Assembly (NCBI GenBank): GCA_020630045.1
Contig: JAHDCE010000071.1
Span: 1 to 11,490, forward strand
Direction of reading: 5' to 3'
DNA length: 11,490 bases
Source of the DNA: Saprospiraceae bacterium
GTDB lineage: Bacteria; Bacteroidota; Bacteroidia; Chitinophagales; Saprospiraceae
How positions within the stretch are numbered: position 1 is the stretch's first letter; the number at the start of each line of letters is the position of its first letter. Positions 1 to 7,422 of this stretch are shown here, piece after piece. Position numbers and translations under genes: made by a program. The notes under the pieces were generated by a model that did no database searches, was not told the origin of the DNA, and was given only the letters and a program-made list of their open reading frames with translations.

Positions 1-103
1 TAGCCAATTGATGGAATTTTAAACATGCTCTTACTTCCAAATTGTCTCCTATTTGCAATCGCCTTCCGGCGAAATAAAAAGAAATAAAGAAAAGCATTTA
101 TAC

Positions 104-754
104 ATGGCAACCGTAAAATCATTTGTTTTTAGTCCATTTCAAGAAAACACCTATATCGTTTACGACGATTCCAAAGAGTGCGTCATCTTCGATCCCGGAT
201 GTTATACCCAAGCCGAACGGGATGAATTGGCGAATTTCATAGAAACGGAAAAACTGAAGCCGGTAAGGCTCATTAACACGCATTGCCATTTAGACCATAT
301 TTTCGGAAACCGTTTCGTTTCCGAAAAATATGATTTGCCCTTGGAAATCCATCAAGGAGAATTGCCCGTACTTGAAGCGGCGCCCATGGTCGCCAAAATG
401 TATGGAGTACCCATGACCGCTTCGCCCGGCCCCGGTGCTTTTATCGAAGAAGGCGATACCATATCTTTCGGCAATACAAGTTTGACAGCGATTTTCACCC
501 CCGGACATTCACCGGCCAGTCTTTGTTTTTATTGTGAAAAAGACGCTTTCTTGATCGCAGGCGATACCTTGTTTTATTTGAGTATCGGACGCACCGATTT
601 GCCAGGAGGCGACCACTTGACACTATTGCAAAGCATCAAGGAAAAAATATTTCCCCTAGGGGATGACATAACTGTATATGCCGGGCATATGCAACCCACT
701 ACTATTGGATTTGAAAAAATAAACAACCCCTTCGTAGGGGTCAACGCACAATAA
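104..754 (+). CDS. MBL-fold metallo-hydrolase, glyoxalase II-like
   Basis: A 216-residue cytoplasmic metallo-beta-lactamase-fold hydrolase of the small glyoxalase-II-like (YcbL-type) group, expected to bind two metal ions and hydrolyse a thioester or related ester. The metal-binding signature THCHLDH is at residues 59-65. The further ligands are His135 (in GHSPAS), Asp154 (in GDTLF) and His195 (in YAGHMQPTTIG), so the active site looks complete. The length fits the short subfamily; true glyoxalase II has an extra C-terminal helical domain that is absent here. The frame stays open upstream to a TTG at 53, but the 17 residues that would add are polar and unlike the family. The ATG at 104 starts directly at the first beta strand (MATVKSFVFSPFQENTY). 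thiL follows after 13 bases, so co-transcription is likely. The substrate cannot be read from sequence. Confidence 0.92.
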   Translation: MATVKSFVFSPFQENTYIVYDDSKECVIFDPGCYTQAERDELANFIETEKLKPVRLINTHCHLDHIFGNRFVSEKYDLPLEIHQGELPVLEAAPMVAKMYGVPMTASPGPGAFIEEGDTISFGNTSLTAIFTPGHSPASLCFYCEKDAFLIAGDTLFYLSIGRTDLPGGDHLTLLQSIKEKIFPLGDDITVYAGHMQPTTIGFEKINNPFVGVNAQ

Positions 755-767
755 ATTTAACGCTAGC

Positions 768-1811
768 ATGGGACAAGAGATAAAAAGAACGGATGTCAAT
801 GAATTAGGAGAGTTTGGATTGATCCGCCACCTCACAAGTAAATTTCCGATTAAGAACGCTTCGACTAAAAAAGGAATCGGAGACGATGCCGCCGTGATTG
901 ACAATGGTGATAAACTGACCGTAATTTCCACCGACACATTAGTGGAGGGCATTCATTTTGACATGGTATATACACCACTCAAACACCTCGGATACAAAGC
1001 GGTCGTAGTCAATCTATCCGACATTTATGCGATGAACGCCAAGCCTCGACAAATTACCGTTTCCATCGCTTTGTCGAACAGATATTCTGTAGAAGCATTG
1101 GAGGAATTGTACGACGGAATCCGGACGGCTTGTGAATGGTATGGAGTGGATTTGATAGGAGGGGACACCACTTCTTCGCCTAAGGGATTGTATATCAGTG
1201 TTACTGCTATCGGACAAGGAGAAAAAGACAAACTGGTTTATAGAGATGGAGCCAATGTCGGGGATATCCTTTGTTGTACCGGCAATTTCGGTTCGGCTTA
1301 CTTGGGACTACAGATATTAGAACGAGAAAAACAATTGTACCTGGACAATCCCAAAATCAAGCCCGATTTGGAAGACGCTCAATATATGATTGAACGCCAA
1401 CTTAAACCGGAAGCGAGAAAAGATTTTGTAGAACAGTTCTTCCCGAAGGCCGGCTTGGTGCCAACTTCAATGATAGATGTGTCGGATGGTTTGGCTTCCG
1501 AATTGTTTCATATTTGTACATCTTCGGGCGTAGGAGCTATCCTAGAAGAAAACGGAGTCTCTATTCATCCTAAAGCGGAAGAGTTGGCCATCAAATTTAA
1601 TTTGGATCCGATCACTTGCGCATTAAGTGGGGGAGAGGACTATGAGTTATTGTTCACGGTCAAGCCGGAAGACTTGGAAAAAGTCCGATACATGCCGGAC
1701 ATCTATTTGTGTGGTGAAATCATACCCGCAGAGGAAGGGGTGAAACTGCATACCAAGGGCGGCAATATCCATCCATTACAAGCTCAGGGTTGGCAACATT
1801 TCCAGTCATAA
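768..1811 (+). CDS. thiL: Thiamine-monophosphate kinase ThiL
   Basis: A 347-residue ThiL, which phosphorylates thiamine monophosphate with ATP to give thiamine diphosphate, the last step of cofactor synthesis; cytoplasmic. Family motifs appear in order: GIGDDAAVI (about 36-44), STDTLVEGIHFD (54-65), GGDTTSS (131-137, Mg/ATP binding), a mid-protein TGNFGSAYLG segment (171-180), SDGLASEL (239-246) and SGGEDYELLF (287-296). This is the usual AIRS/PurM-like N- and C-domain order. The length is typical and nothing is missing. The ATG lies 13 bases after the upstream hydrolase stop, and the next gene starts 39 bases downstream with no terminator between, so the four genes from 104 to 5508 may be one operon. 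No thiamine (TPP) riboswitch is visible upstream within the window. Confidence 0.97.
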   Translation: MGQEIKRTDVNELGEFGLIRHLTSKFPIKNASTKKGIGDDAAVIDNGDKLTVISTDTLVEGIHFDMVYTPLKHLGYKAVVVNLSDIYAMNAKPRQITVSIALSNRYSVEALEELYDGIRTACEWYGVDLIGGDTTSSPKGLYISVTAIGQGEKDKLVYRDGANVGDILCCTGNFGSAYLGLQILEREKQLYLDNPKIKPDLEDAQYMIERQLKPEARKDFVEQFFPKAGLVPTSMIDVSDGLASELFHICTSSGVGAILEENGVSIHPKAEELAIKFNLDPITCALSGGEDYELLFTVKPEDLEKVRYMPDIYLCGEIIPAEEGVKLHTKGGNIHPLQAQGWQHFQS

Positions 1812-1850
1812 AAAGGTTATGCTCAAAACAAAACAAAATAAAAGTGCATT

Positions 1851-4751
1851 GTGCTAGGAAAACCATTCCGCTGTGAGCTGGTCATCTTGTTGTTTTTAGG
1901 ATGGTTTGGCTCAACTGTTTTTGCTCAAAAACGGACGCCGGTCAATTTTGGGGTGGATGACGGATTTCCTTCTTCTAATGTTTATAACGGAATTCAAGAC
2001 CAAGAAGGATTCATGTGGTTTTGTACCGATAAAGGAGTCGTCCGATTTGATGGGTATGAATCTGTCGTATATACCAAAGAAAGCGGACTGCGTCACAATG
2101 ATGTTTGGGACTTGACTTTGGATTCTCAAAATAGAATATGGTTACATACCTTCGGTCCCGACATCCAATATGTCCAAAACGATTCTGTCCATACCATCCC
2201 GCAGGATTGTAACTTTATGAAAACCAGTTTTGTTACGGAAGGGGATGACCAAACGATGTGGATTCTAGGTGGATGTGGCTCCCAACGATTCGAGACTGTA
2301 GATGGTGAATGGAGACAGGAAGTTTTTAAAGATAGGTTCCTTTTTGAAGATGGGGACGAATGGTGGTTTGTCAACATGAGCCACTCGAATGATAGTGTAT
2401 ACTTCTCGCATTATTCTTTACATCATGATACGAGGGATACAACTTTTCATTTCACCTTCAAGGTGAAAGAAATGAAAGATGGAAGGGTGGTGGCATTTAA
2501 CAAAAAACCAATCATTAGTTACAATGATTCACTATTTCTCTACATTGATGAGAAGTTGGTGTATCAGGAACAAATTTATATCGAATACATCAGGGAAATA
2601 ACGGACTATGATAATTTTTCGGTCATACAGACCAGTAAAGACGCAATGATTGTAACCCCTGAATTAACCCTTCACCAAGGTTTTGATTTCCTAAAGAATT
2701 ACAATGTAAATGAAGTGTTCCCCGATCAACGCGGAAACATTTGGGTAACCACAAAAAACAGAGGGGTTTATTTGATGCCGGAATCAGATGCGCCGGTGGC
2801 CTATTCTAGTGATGAATTGGGTAGCAATCCTACCGTTACGAAAATTTTTGAAGATAGTGAAGGAAGGATTTGGTTTGGAAATACGACAGATAATTTTCAT
2901 GTCTTAGCAGACGATGAACTAAAAAAAGTGGATTTAATCCTAGGAGGAGAACTAGGAGAAGAAATCCGTGATATCGATGAGGCGGGAGATTGGATTGTTC
3001 TAGGGATGAACTTAGGTTTGGCTAGGTTTCGTAAGCAAGATGTTTTTTCTAACCAAAAAAGACAATTAAAAATTGAATCCAAGTTGGATTATATTCCGGT
3101 AAAGAGTTTTTATAAAAAAGAGGATGGAACCTTTGCCATGGCTCTAGGAACGAGTTGGTATGCAGGAAGGTTTGAAGATGCTGAAGAAAGAAGAATGAAT
3201 GGAATCAGGAAACTCGCTTATCATATTTCGAATACTGGGGATACGATTGTCATAGGAAACTTTAATGGCATATTTGCATTGGTCGATAACAAAGAAATAA
3301 ACCTTCCTGAAAATAATATTTTCCTACATCCTGTTTCAAAAATAGATCGCAAAAAGGAAAAGGTCTGGGTGTCCACTCAGGATGGAACCCTTTATGCATT
3401 TAAAGAGGGGTTCGAAATAACCGATTCCATTTATACCGGCCAAGGAATCAATGATTTTTTTGTAGAAAACGATTCAAGTTTTTGGTTGGCGACTGACGTC
3501 GGAGTAGTACATTTAAAAAAGGAAGAAACCGGTTGGAAACGAGAGAATTTTTCTGAATATGACGGGTTGTTATTTTCAGCGATAAATAGTGTTTGGAAAA
3601 AAGGAAACGAACTATTTGTAGGTACGAACAAAGGATTGAATATTTTGACGCCGGAAGGTGACATAAAACGGGATTACCCCAAATTGGAAAGTCCTAAGAT
3701 ATTAAGACTGGAAGTCAATGATAAAATTATTAGGGACAAGAAAAAACTCTCCTTGTCTTACGATCAAAATAGACTCCAGTTCTATTTTCCCTCCCTTTCT
3801 TTTTCCTATTATGGGAACTTGGAATATCACTACCAAATGCTTCCGTCCGATAATAAATGGAGACGTTTGGACAATCCTTTAGTACTGTTCTCCTCCTTGG
3901 CTCCTAATAATTATACCTTCCGGGTGAAATATGTCATCCCCGGTAAATTCGATTCCGATATTTTGGAAATCCCAATACTGATAAGGCCGAGGTTGGTCGA
4001 AACGACCGGGTTTTGGATCTTGTGTATTTCTTTAGGGTTAATATTGGCATTTGGAATCATTTATTTGAATGTCAGACGCACAAGGAAGAAAAATGAACGG
4101 CAAAGGCAAATGGAGAACAGGTTTTCCGAGTTGGAGTTACAAGCCTTACAAGCACAAATGAATCCCCATTTTATTTTTAATTCCTTGGGATCCATCCAAC
4201 ATTTTATCGCCAATGGACAATCCGACAATGCAGAAGAATATCTAGCGGAATTCGCCGCCTTGTTAAGGATGTACTTAGAAGCCTCCCGCGAAAAATTTAT
4301 TTCATTGGATCGTGAAATGCAGTTGTTAGAATTTTACGTCTCTTTGGAAAACATGAGGGCAGACCACCACTTTGATTATCGAGTAGTGATAGACGAAGGG
4401 GTAGATGTTTACCAATGCACCATCCCGTCATTCCTGATTCAACCATTTGTGGAAAATGCCATCCTACACGGCTTGATTCCAAAAGAAGAAAAAGGTTTGT
4501 TGGAAATCAATATTAAAAAAGAAAACGATAAGCAATATAAAGTCGTCGTTTCCGACAATGGAATCGGCCGTAGGAAGTCCGCAGAATTCCGCAAAAATAA
4601 ACTACATCAATCCCGTGGAATGGAAATCGTAGAAGAAAGGATAGCGGTCGTCAATAAAATTCATGATATTGATATATCTTTTCATATTATTGATTTGCCT
4701 GACGATAAAGGCACTATTGTAGAACTGACATTACCGATCAACCATGAATAA
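1851..4751 (+). CDS. Two-component propeller sensor histidine kinase (LytS-type core)
   Basis: A 966-residue membrane sensor kinase. Order seen: a signal peptide (about 1-25, hydrophobic VILLFLGWFG, likely cleavage at VFA/Q); a long periplasmic beta-propeller with two-component-propeller repeats (for example EGFMWFCTDKGVVRFDG near 52-68, NRIWL, GNIWVTTKNRGV and GRIWFGN); a Y_Y_Y domain (about 633-712); one membrane helix (about 721-741); a short coiled linker; then a His_kinase/LytS core with the phospho-acceptor box QMNPHFIFNSL (His773), the N box PFVENAILHG (Asn869) and the ATP-lid motif DNGIG (902-906). Family knowledge suggests it senses an extracytoplasmic ligand and phosphorylates the overlapping downstream regulator. 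The start is GTG: an in-frame TAA at 1839-1841 leaves only GTG 1851 (or ATT 1848) ahead of the signal peptide. The ATG at 1820 is in another frame and stops at once. The ligand is unknown. Confidence 0.94.
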   Translation: MLGKPFRCELVILLFLGWFGSTVFAQKRTPVNFGVDDGFPSSNVYNGIQDQEGFMWFCTDKGVVRFDGYESVVYTKESGLRHNDVWDLTLDSQNRIWLHTFGPDIQYVQNDSVHTIPQDCNFMKTSFVTEGDDQTMWILGGCGSQRFETVDGEWRQEVFKDRFLFEDGDEWWFVNMSHSNDSVYFSHYSLHHDTRDTTFHFTFKVKEMKDGRVVAFNKKPIISYNDSLFLYIDEKLVYQEQIYIEYIREITDYDNFSVIQTSKDAMIVTPELTLHQGFDFLKNYNVNEVFPDQRGNIWVTTKNRGVYLMPESDAPVAYSSDELGSNPTVTKIFEDSEGRIWFGNTTDNFHVLADDELKKVDLILGGELGEEIRDIDEAGDWIVLGMNLGLARFRKQDVFSNQKRQLKIESKLDYIPVKSFYKKEDGTFAMALGTSWYAGRFEDAEERRMNGIRKLAYHISNTGDTIVIGNFNGIFALVDNKEINLPENNIFLHPVSKIDRKKEKVWVSTQDGTLYAFKEGFEITDSIYTGQGINDFFVENDSSFWLATDVGVVHLKKEETGWKRENFSEYDGLLFSAINSVWKKGNELFVGTNKGLNILTPEGDIKRDYPKLESPKILRLEVNDKIIRDKKKLSLSYDQNRLQFYFPSLSFSYYGNLEYHYQMLPSDNKWRRLDNPLVLFSSLAPNNYTFRVKYVIPGKFDSDILEIPILIRPRLVETTGFWILCISLGLILAFGIIYLNVRRTRKKNERQRQMENRFSELELQALQAQMNPHFIFNSLGSIQHFIANGQSDNAEEYLAEFAALLRMYLEASREKFISLDREMQLLEFYVSLENMRADHHFDYRVVIDEGVDVYQCTIPSFLIQPFVENAILHGLIPKEEKGLLEINIKKENDKQYKVVVSDNGIGRRKSAEFRKNKLHQSRGMEIVEERIAVVNKIHDIDISFHIIDLPDDKGTIVELTLPINHE

Positions 4752-5508
4752 TGACACGACCCTTTCGGCTATTATAGTTGAAGACGAACCCAATATGAGA
4801 GCGCTTGTCCGCCAAAAAATATCTGAAAGTCCGTTTGACGTCAATATCATAGGTGAGGCGGGAGATGTTCCCGTCGCCGAAAAAATGATTCGCGAAATGG
4901 ATCCCGATTTGGTGTTTTTGGACATCCAAATCAAACAATTCACCGGTTTCGATTTACTTGAACGGCTTCCCGATTTAAGATCCGGTGTCATATTTATCAC
5001 CGCTTATGATAGTTTCGCATTGAAAGCGATTAAAGTATCCGCCATTGATTACATCTTAAAACCCATTAGGAAATCCGAACTAGAAGGAGCCATCGGCAAA
5101 GCCTTCGACCAATTCAGAAACAAAGAACCGGATACACGCACTGATGTATTGATGAAATACCTCAAAAATCCCAAAAGTCAAGTCAACCGAATAGGAATTC
5201 CGACTCCGGATGGATATGAATTCCTCAAAATCGAAAATATCGTCCGCTGTGAATCGGATAGAAACTATACCCAAGTCATCAAACATGACGGGAAAGTATT
5301 AGTGAGCTCCTATACTCTCAAAGAGTTCGATAATCTCCTTACGGAAATGGGGTTTTTCCGAATTCACAAATCACACCTCATTAACCTTAATCACATCGTC
5401 CGATTCTCCAAAAAAGACGGTAATGTCGTTGTGACCACGGACAATGCGACTGTCCCGGTTTCCCGGAATAAAAAAGATGAGTTCCTTAATGTCATCAAAG
5501 TCCTGTGA
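4744..5508 (+). CDS. LytTR-family DNA-binding response regulator
   Basis: A 254-residue response regulator. The receiver domain (about 7-125) has the acidic pocket E13/D14, phospho-acceptor Asp60 in VFLDIQI, Thr87 in FITAYDS and Lys106 in YILKPI, so all switch residues are present. The output is a LytTR DNA-binding domain (about 148-252), with EFLKIENIVRCESDRNY and the RIHKSHLINLNHI segment typical of AlgR/AgrA/LytR regulators. The ATG overlaps the kinase stop by 8 bases (4744-4751), which implies translational coupling and makes this the cognate partner of the propeller kinase. Regulators of this kind bind paired short direct repeats upstream of targets; I could not identify such a site in the window. 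Cytoplasmic; targets unknown. Confidence 0.95.
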   Translation: MNNDTTLSAIIVEDEPNMRALVRQKISESPFDVNIIGEAGDVPVAEKMIREMDPDLVFLDIQIKQFTGFDLLERLPDLRSGVIFITAYDSFALKAIKVSAIDYILKPIRKSELEGAIGKAFDQFRNKEPDTRTDVLMKYLKNPKSQVNRIGIPTPDGYEFLKIENIVRCESDRNYTQVIKHDGKVLVSSYTLKEFDNLLTEMGFFRIHKSHLINLNHIVRFSKKDGNVVVTTDNATVPVSRNKKDEFLNVIKVL

Positions 5509-5510
5509 TT

Positions 5511-5572
5511 TTGCATTTCATCCTCTGAGGCTTGCACTTTGATAAATGAAACGTGCACTTCGTCCTGCTTGG
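5511..5572 (+). repeat. Structured intergenic repeat, copy A
   Basis: One of three related intergenic segments (with 5814-5875 and 7202-7260). Shared blocks in order are TCCTCT, then GG, GCA, TTTGATAAATGAAA, and CTTCGT followed by TG and TTG. The match to copy C is the closest, including the tail after TTTGATAAATGAAA. Pairing potential: TGCA 5512-5515 with TGCA 5554-5557, and TTTCAT 5516-5521 with ATGAAA 5546-5551, with CCT/AGG inside. It begins three bases after the response-regulator stop. The orientation is set by convention, because the element is partly palindromic. Confidence 0.55.
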
Positions 5573-5748
5573 CGGTAGCTGGGTAAGTACAGTCCTGTCG
5601 GTATACAAGGTTTCGTATTTTTATATTTGAGTATAACCCCAATAAACACTTTAAAGGGTCTCTCATTCTTAAGAAATGCCAAGTGAATATTTATAAAATT
5701 TGAGAAACAATATAACTATTTAAGGTTTTTTACTTTCGTACCACTCTT

Positions 5749-5776
5749 ACTCCTGCCCAAGGCAGGAGTTTTTTTT
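5749..5776 (+). terminator. Rho-independent terminator
   Basis: A perfect 9-bp stem, ACTCCTGCC (5749-5757) with GGCAGGAGT (5761-5769), a CAA loop, then a T run to 5776. There is no matching T run on the other strand, so it works on the plus strand. It probably ends transcripts coming from the kinase-regulator operon. Confidence 0.9.
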
Positions 5777-5813
5777 CTCCGAATTATTATTGATCAAAGT
5801 TGCCGGTAACCAA

Positions 5814-5875
5814 TGCCGTGGTTTTATCCTTCGAGGACGTCTTTTGATAAATGGCAAGTGTCTATTGTGTATTAG
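5814..5875 (+). repeat. Structured intergenic repeat, copy B
   Basis: The more diverged second copy. It keeps ATCC followed by GAGG and the core TTTTGATAAATG, then TTGTGTATT, which resembles TTTTGTATT in copy C. Pairing potential is kept with different bases: TTTATC 5823-5828 with GATAAA 5846-5851, TGCC 5814-5817 with GGCA 5853-5856, and an inner TCCT/AGGA hairpin (5827-5830 with 5834-5837, sharing T5827-C5828 with the outer stem, so an alternative fold). It lies just upstream of the DoxX-like gene and its promoter-like box. Confidence 0.45.
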
Positions 5876-5879
5876 ACCT

Positions 5880-5887
5880 TACTTTTG
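5880..5887 (+). promoter_or_regulatory. Possible -7 promoter box for the DoxX-like gene
   Basis: TACTTTTG fits the Bacteroidota -7 consensus TAnnTTTG and ends 21 bases before the ATG at 5909, downstream of a strong terminator, where a new promoter is expected. No TTG box lies at the usual 17-23 base spacing (the nearest, 5865-5867, is too close), so this rests on one box and its position. Confidence 0.4.
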
Positions 5888-5908
5888 GTTTGAACTAAAA
5901 ACCCTGAG

Positions 5909-7168
5909 ATGAAAAAGTTCGTTTTCTTTTTTTTATTTCTCTTTTATCTACTTTACACCTTCCCTTTTCCTTTGAGTGTGTTGGATTATTTTTTTAATGG
6001 CATATTCGGTTGGGTGGAAAAAATACATAGCTCTATTGTCGTATGGATGGATAAAAGCATATTGCAATTTGATGAGCCGATTAAAATCAATAGAAACGGA
6101 AGCGGTGATCGTACTTATGATTATGTATTATTGCTGTTTTTTGTTATTGTTTCTTTTTTAATAGCACTGATTTGGAAGTGGATAGATTGGGGACGAAATT
6201 GGAATTATTCCCGATTAAAATATTGGTTTTTTGTTTTATTGAGATATTATTTAGGATTTGTAATGTTGACTTACGGAATGGCGAAAATATTTCCCGTTCA
6301 ATTTCCTGAACCGAGTTATTATACATTGCTAAGTCCTTATGGAAATGCTACTCCCATGAACCTGGCCTGGACTTTTATGGGGGCTTCAGCCGAATACGGA
6401 ATGTTTGCCGGGTTCGGCGAATGTATAGGAGGCGTATTGTTGTTTTGGCGTAGAACGAAACTCCTAGGGACGCTCATTGTTATTTCCGTAATGGCGAATG
6501 TTGTCGCCATGAATTTTTGTTATGATATTCCGGTAAAATTGTATTCCTCTTTTTTATTATTAACCGGGTTTCTCATTCTTTTTCCTGACCTTAAAAGACT
6601 GTTGAATGTATTGTTGTTGAATCGAGCGACTGAACCGATAGTAGAGACAGGAGGTATTCGACATCCCAAATTGAAATATGTAGGGTTGGTGTTTAAATAC
6701 TTGTTGATTACTTGTATGTTAATAGTTACGGGTTATTCGAATTATGAATATTTGAATAACCCTGCCTTAGGAGATAAAAGTCACCATATGAATGGTTTGT
6801 ATGAAATAGATACCTTTGTTTTTAACCAAGACACACTTCCTCCCTTGTTAACGGACGACAGGCCTTGGAGGTACTTGAGTATGGAGTATGAGGGTTATGT
6901 CTCCATATACCAAATGGATATGGATGTTGAAGTCTATAATGTGAGTTTAGACGAATCCAATAATAAATTCTCTTTTGTAGAACCAAGAGATACCTCTAAG
7001 ATTCATCCTTTTGATTTTGTATTAACGGATAGGACGTTGTCCATGCAGGGTGTATTTAAGGGAGATACTATTTCCTTAGATGCAAGAAGGAAAACAAAAG
7101 ATGATTTTAAACTATTGAATACAGGTTTTAATTGGATTAACGAATATCCGAATAACAGGTCTAGGTAA
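5909..7168 (+). CDS. DoxX-like polytopic membrane protein with soluble C-terminal domain
   Basis: A 419-residue inner-membrane protein. Hydrophobic segments lie near 3-20, 72-89, 104-122, 157-179, 185-203, 209-226 and 257-275. The block 110-226 (RYYLGFVMLTYGMAKI, then FAGFGECIGGVLLFWRRTKLLGTL and MANVVAMNFCYDIPVKLYS) looks like the DoxX/DoxX-like four-helix family, whose members act in redox or quinone-linked roles or remain unassigned. Residues about 285-419 form a soluble, beta-rich-looking tail (HHMNGLYEIDTFVFNQDTLPPLLTDDRPWRYL starts it, shown here by its positions 292-323) with no motif I recognise. It appears to be a single-gene unit: a terminator lies upstream and I see no clear one downstream. 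Its DNA is more AT-rich than the genes on either side. The DoxX assignment is from pattern memory; the function is unknown. Confidence 0.85.
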   Translation: MKKFVFFFLFLFYLLYTFPFPLSVLDYFFNGIFGWVEKIHSSIVVWMDKSILQFDEPIKINRNGSGDRTYDYVLLLFFVIVSFLIALIWKWIDWGRNWNYSRLKYWFFVLLRYYLGFVMLTYGMAKIFPVQFPEPSYYTLLSPYGNATPMNLAWTFMGASAEYGMFAGFGECIGGVLLFWRRTKLLGTLIVISVMANVVAMNFCYDIPVKLYSSFLLLTGFLILFPDLKRLLNVLLLNRATEPIVETGGIRHPKLKYVGLVFKYLLITCMLIVTGYSNYEYLNNPALGDKSHHMNGLYEIDTFVFNQDTLPPLLTDDRPWRYLSMEYEGYVSIYQMDMDVEVYNVSLDESNNKFSFVEPRDTSKIHPFDFVLTDRTLSMQGVFKGDTISLDARRKTKDDFKLLNTGFNWINEYPNNRSR

Positions 7169-7201
7169 GGGTCGTGAAATAAATAAATGATAATTGTAAA
7201 A

Positions 7202-7260
7202 TGCTTTTTGTCCTCTCTTGGATAGCATTTGATAAATGAAAGATACTTCGTTTTGTATTG
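7202..7260 (+). repeat. Structured intergenic repeat, copy C
   Basis: Third copy, 33 bases after the DoxX-like stop. It shares TCCTCT, GG, GCA, TTTGATAAATGAAA, CTTCGT and a TG..TTG tail with copy A. Pairing potential: TTGTC 7208-7212 with GATAA 7231-7235 (one G-U pair) and CTTT 7204-7207 with AAAG 7239-7242, with a 3-base bulge. AAATGC/GCATTT is an alternative pairing. No terminator-like T run follows, so it does not look like a simple terminator. Confidence 0.55.
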
Positions 7261-7422
7261 TAATTAATTTTGTGAATAACATCGTTTTAAAATGCGATTC
7301 ATTTCTTTTTCAAACGTAGATTAGAATGTGCCATTCATCGTACATTTTGATAGCTTGGAAAATTTATGATACATATTTGAAATTGATGAATTGTAAATAA
7401 TTTTTGACAAAAAAAATGGAAT

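Larger units (their letters stand above)
5509..5908. other. 400-base noncoding stretch with repeats and a terminator
   Basis: No convincing coding region on either strand. It holds repeat copy A right after the regulator stop, repeat copy B close to the next gene, a strong intrinsic terminator at 5749-5776, and three TAnnTTTG-like boxes (5622-5629, 5731-5738 with one mismatch, 5880-5887). The part after copy A (about 5560-5610) is richer in G and C than the AT-rich rest. The terminator sits 240 bases beyond the regulator stop, leaving either a long 3' UTR or room for a separate short transcript. Confidence 0.7.

Noticed and set aside
25..87. A 20-codon frame, ATG at 25, ahead of the hydrolase gene
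   Set aside because: It is too short to judge, has no start signal, and no family resemblance; chance frame.
53..103. Longer hydrolase start at TTG 53
   Set aside because: The extra 17 residues are polar and precede the first beta strand of the fold; ATG 104 fits the family length.
5391..5666. Minus-strand 91-codon frame over the end of the regulator gene and repeat A
   Set aside because: It is mostly antisense to the LytTR domain, with no recognisable protein pattern or start signal.
5509..5908. A riboswitch, CRISPR array or tRNA in the largest noncoding stretch
   Set aside because: There are no regular spacers, no cloverleaf-like arms and no known aptamer core; only the short repeats and the terminator are visible.
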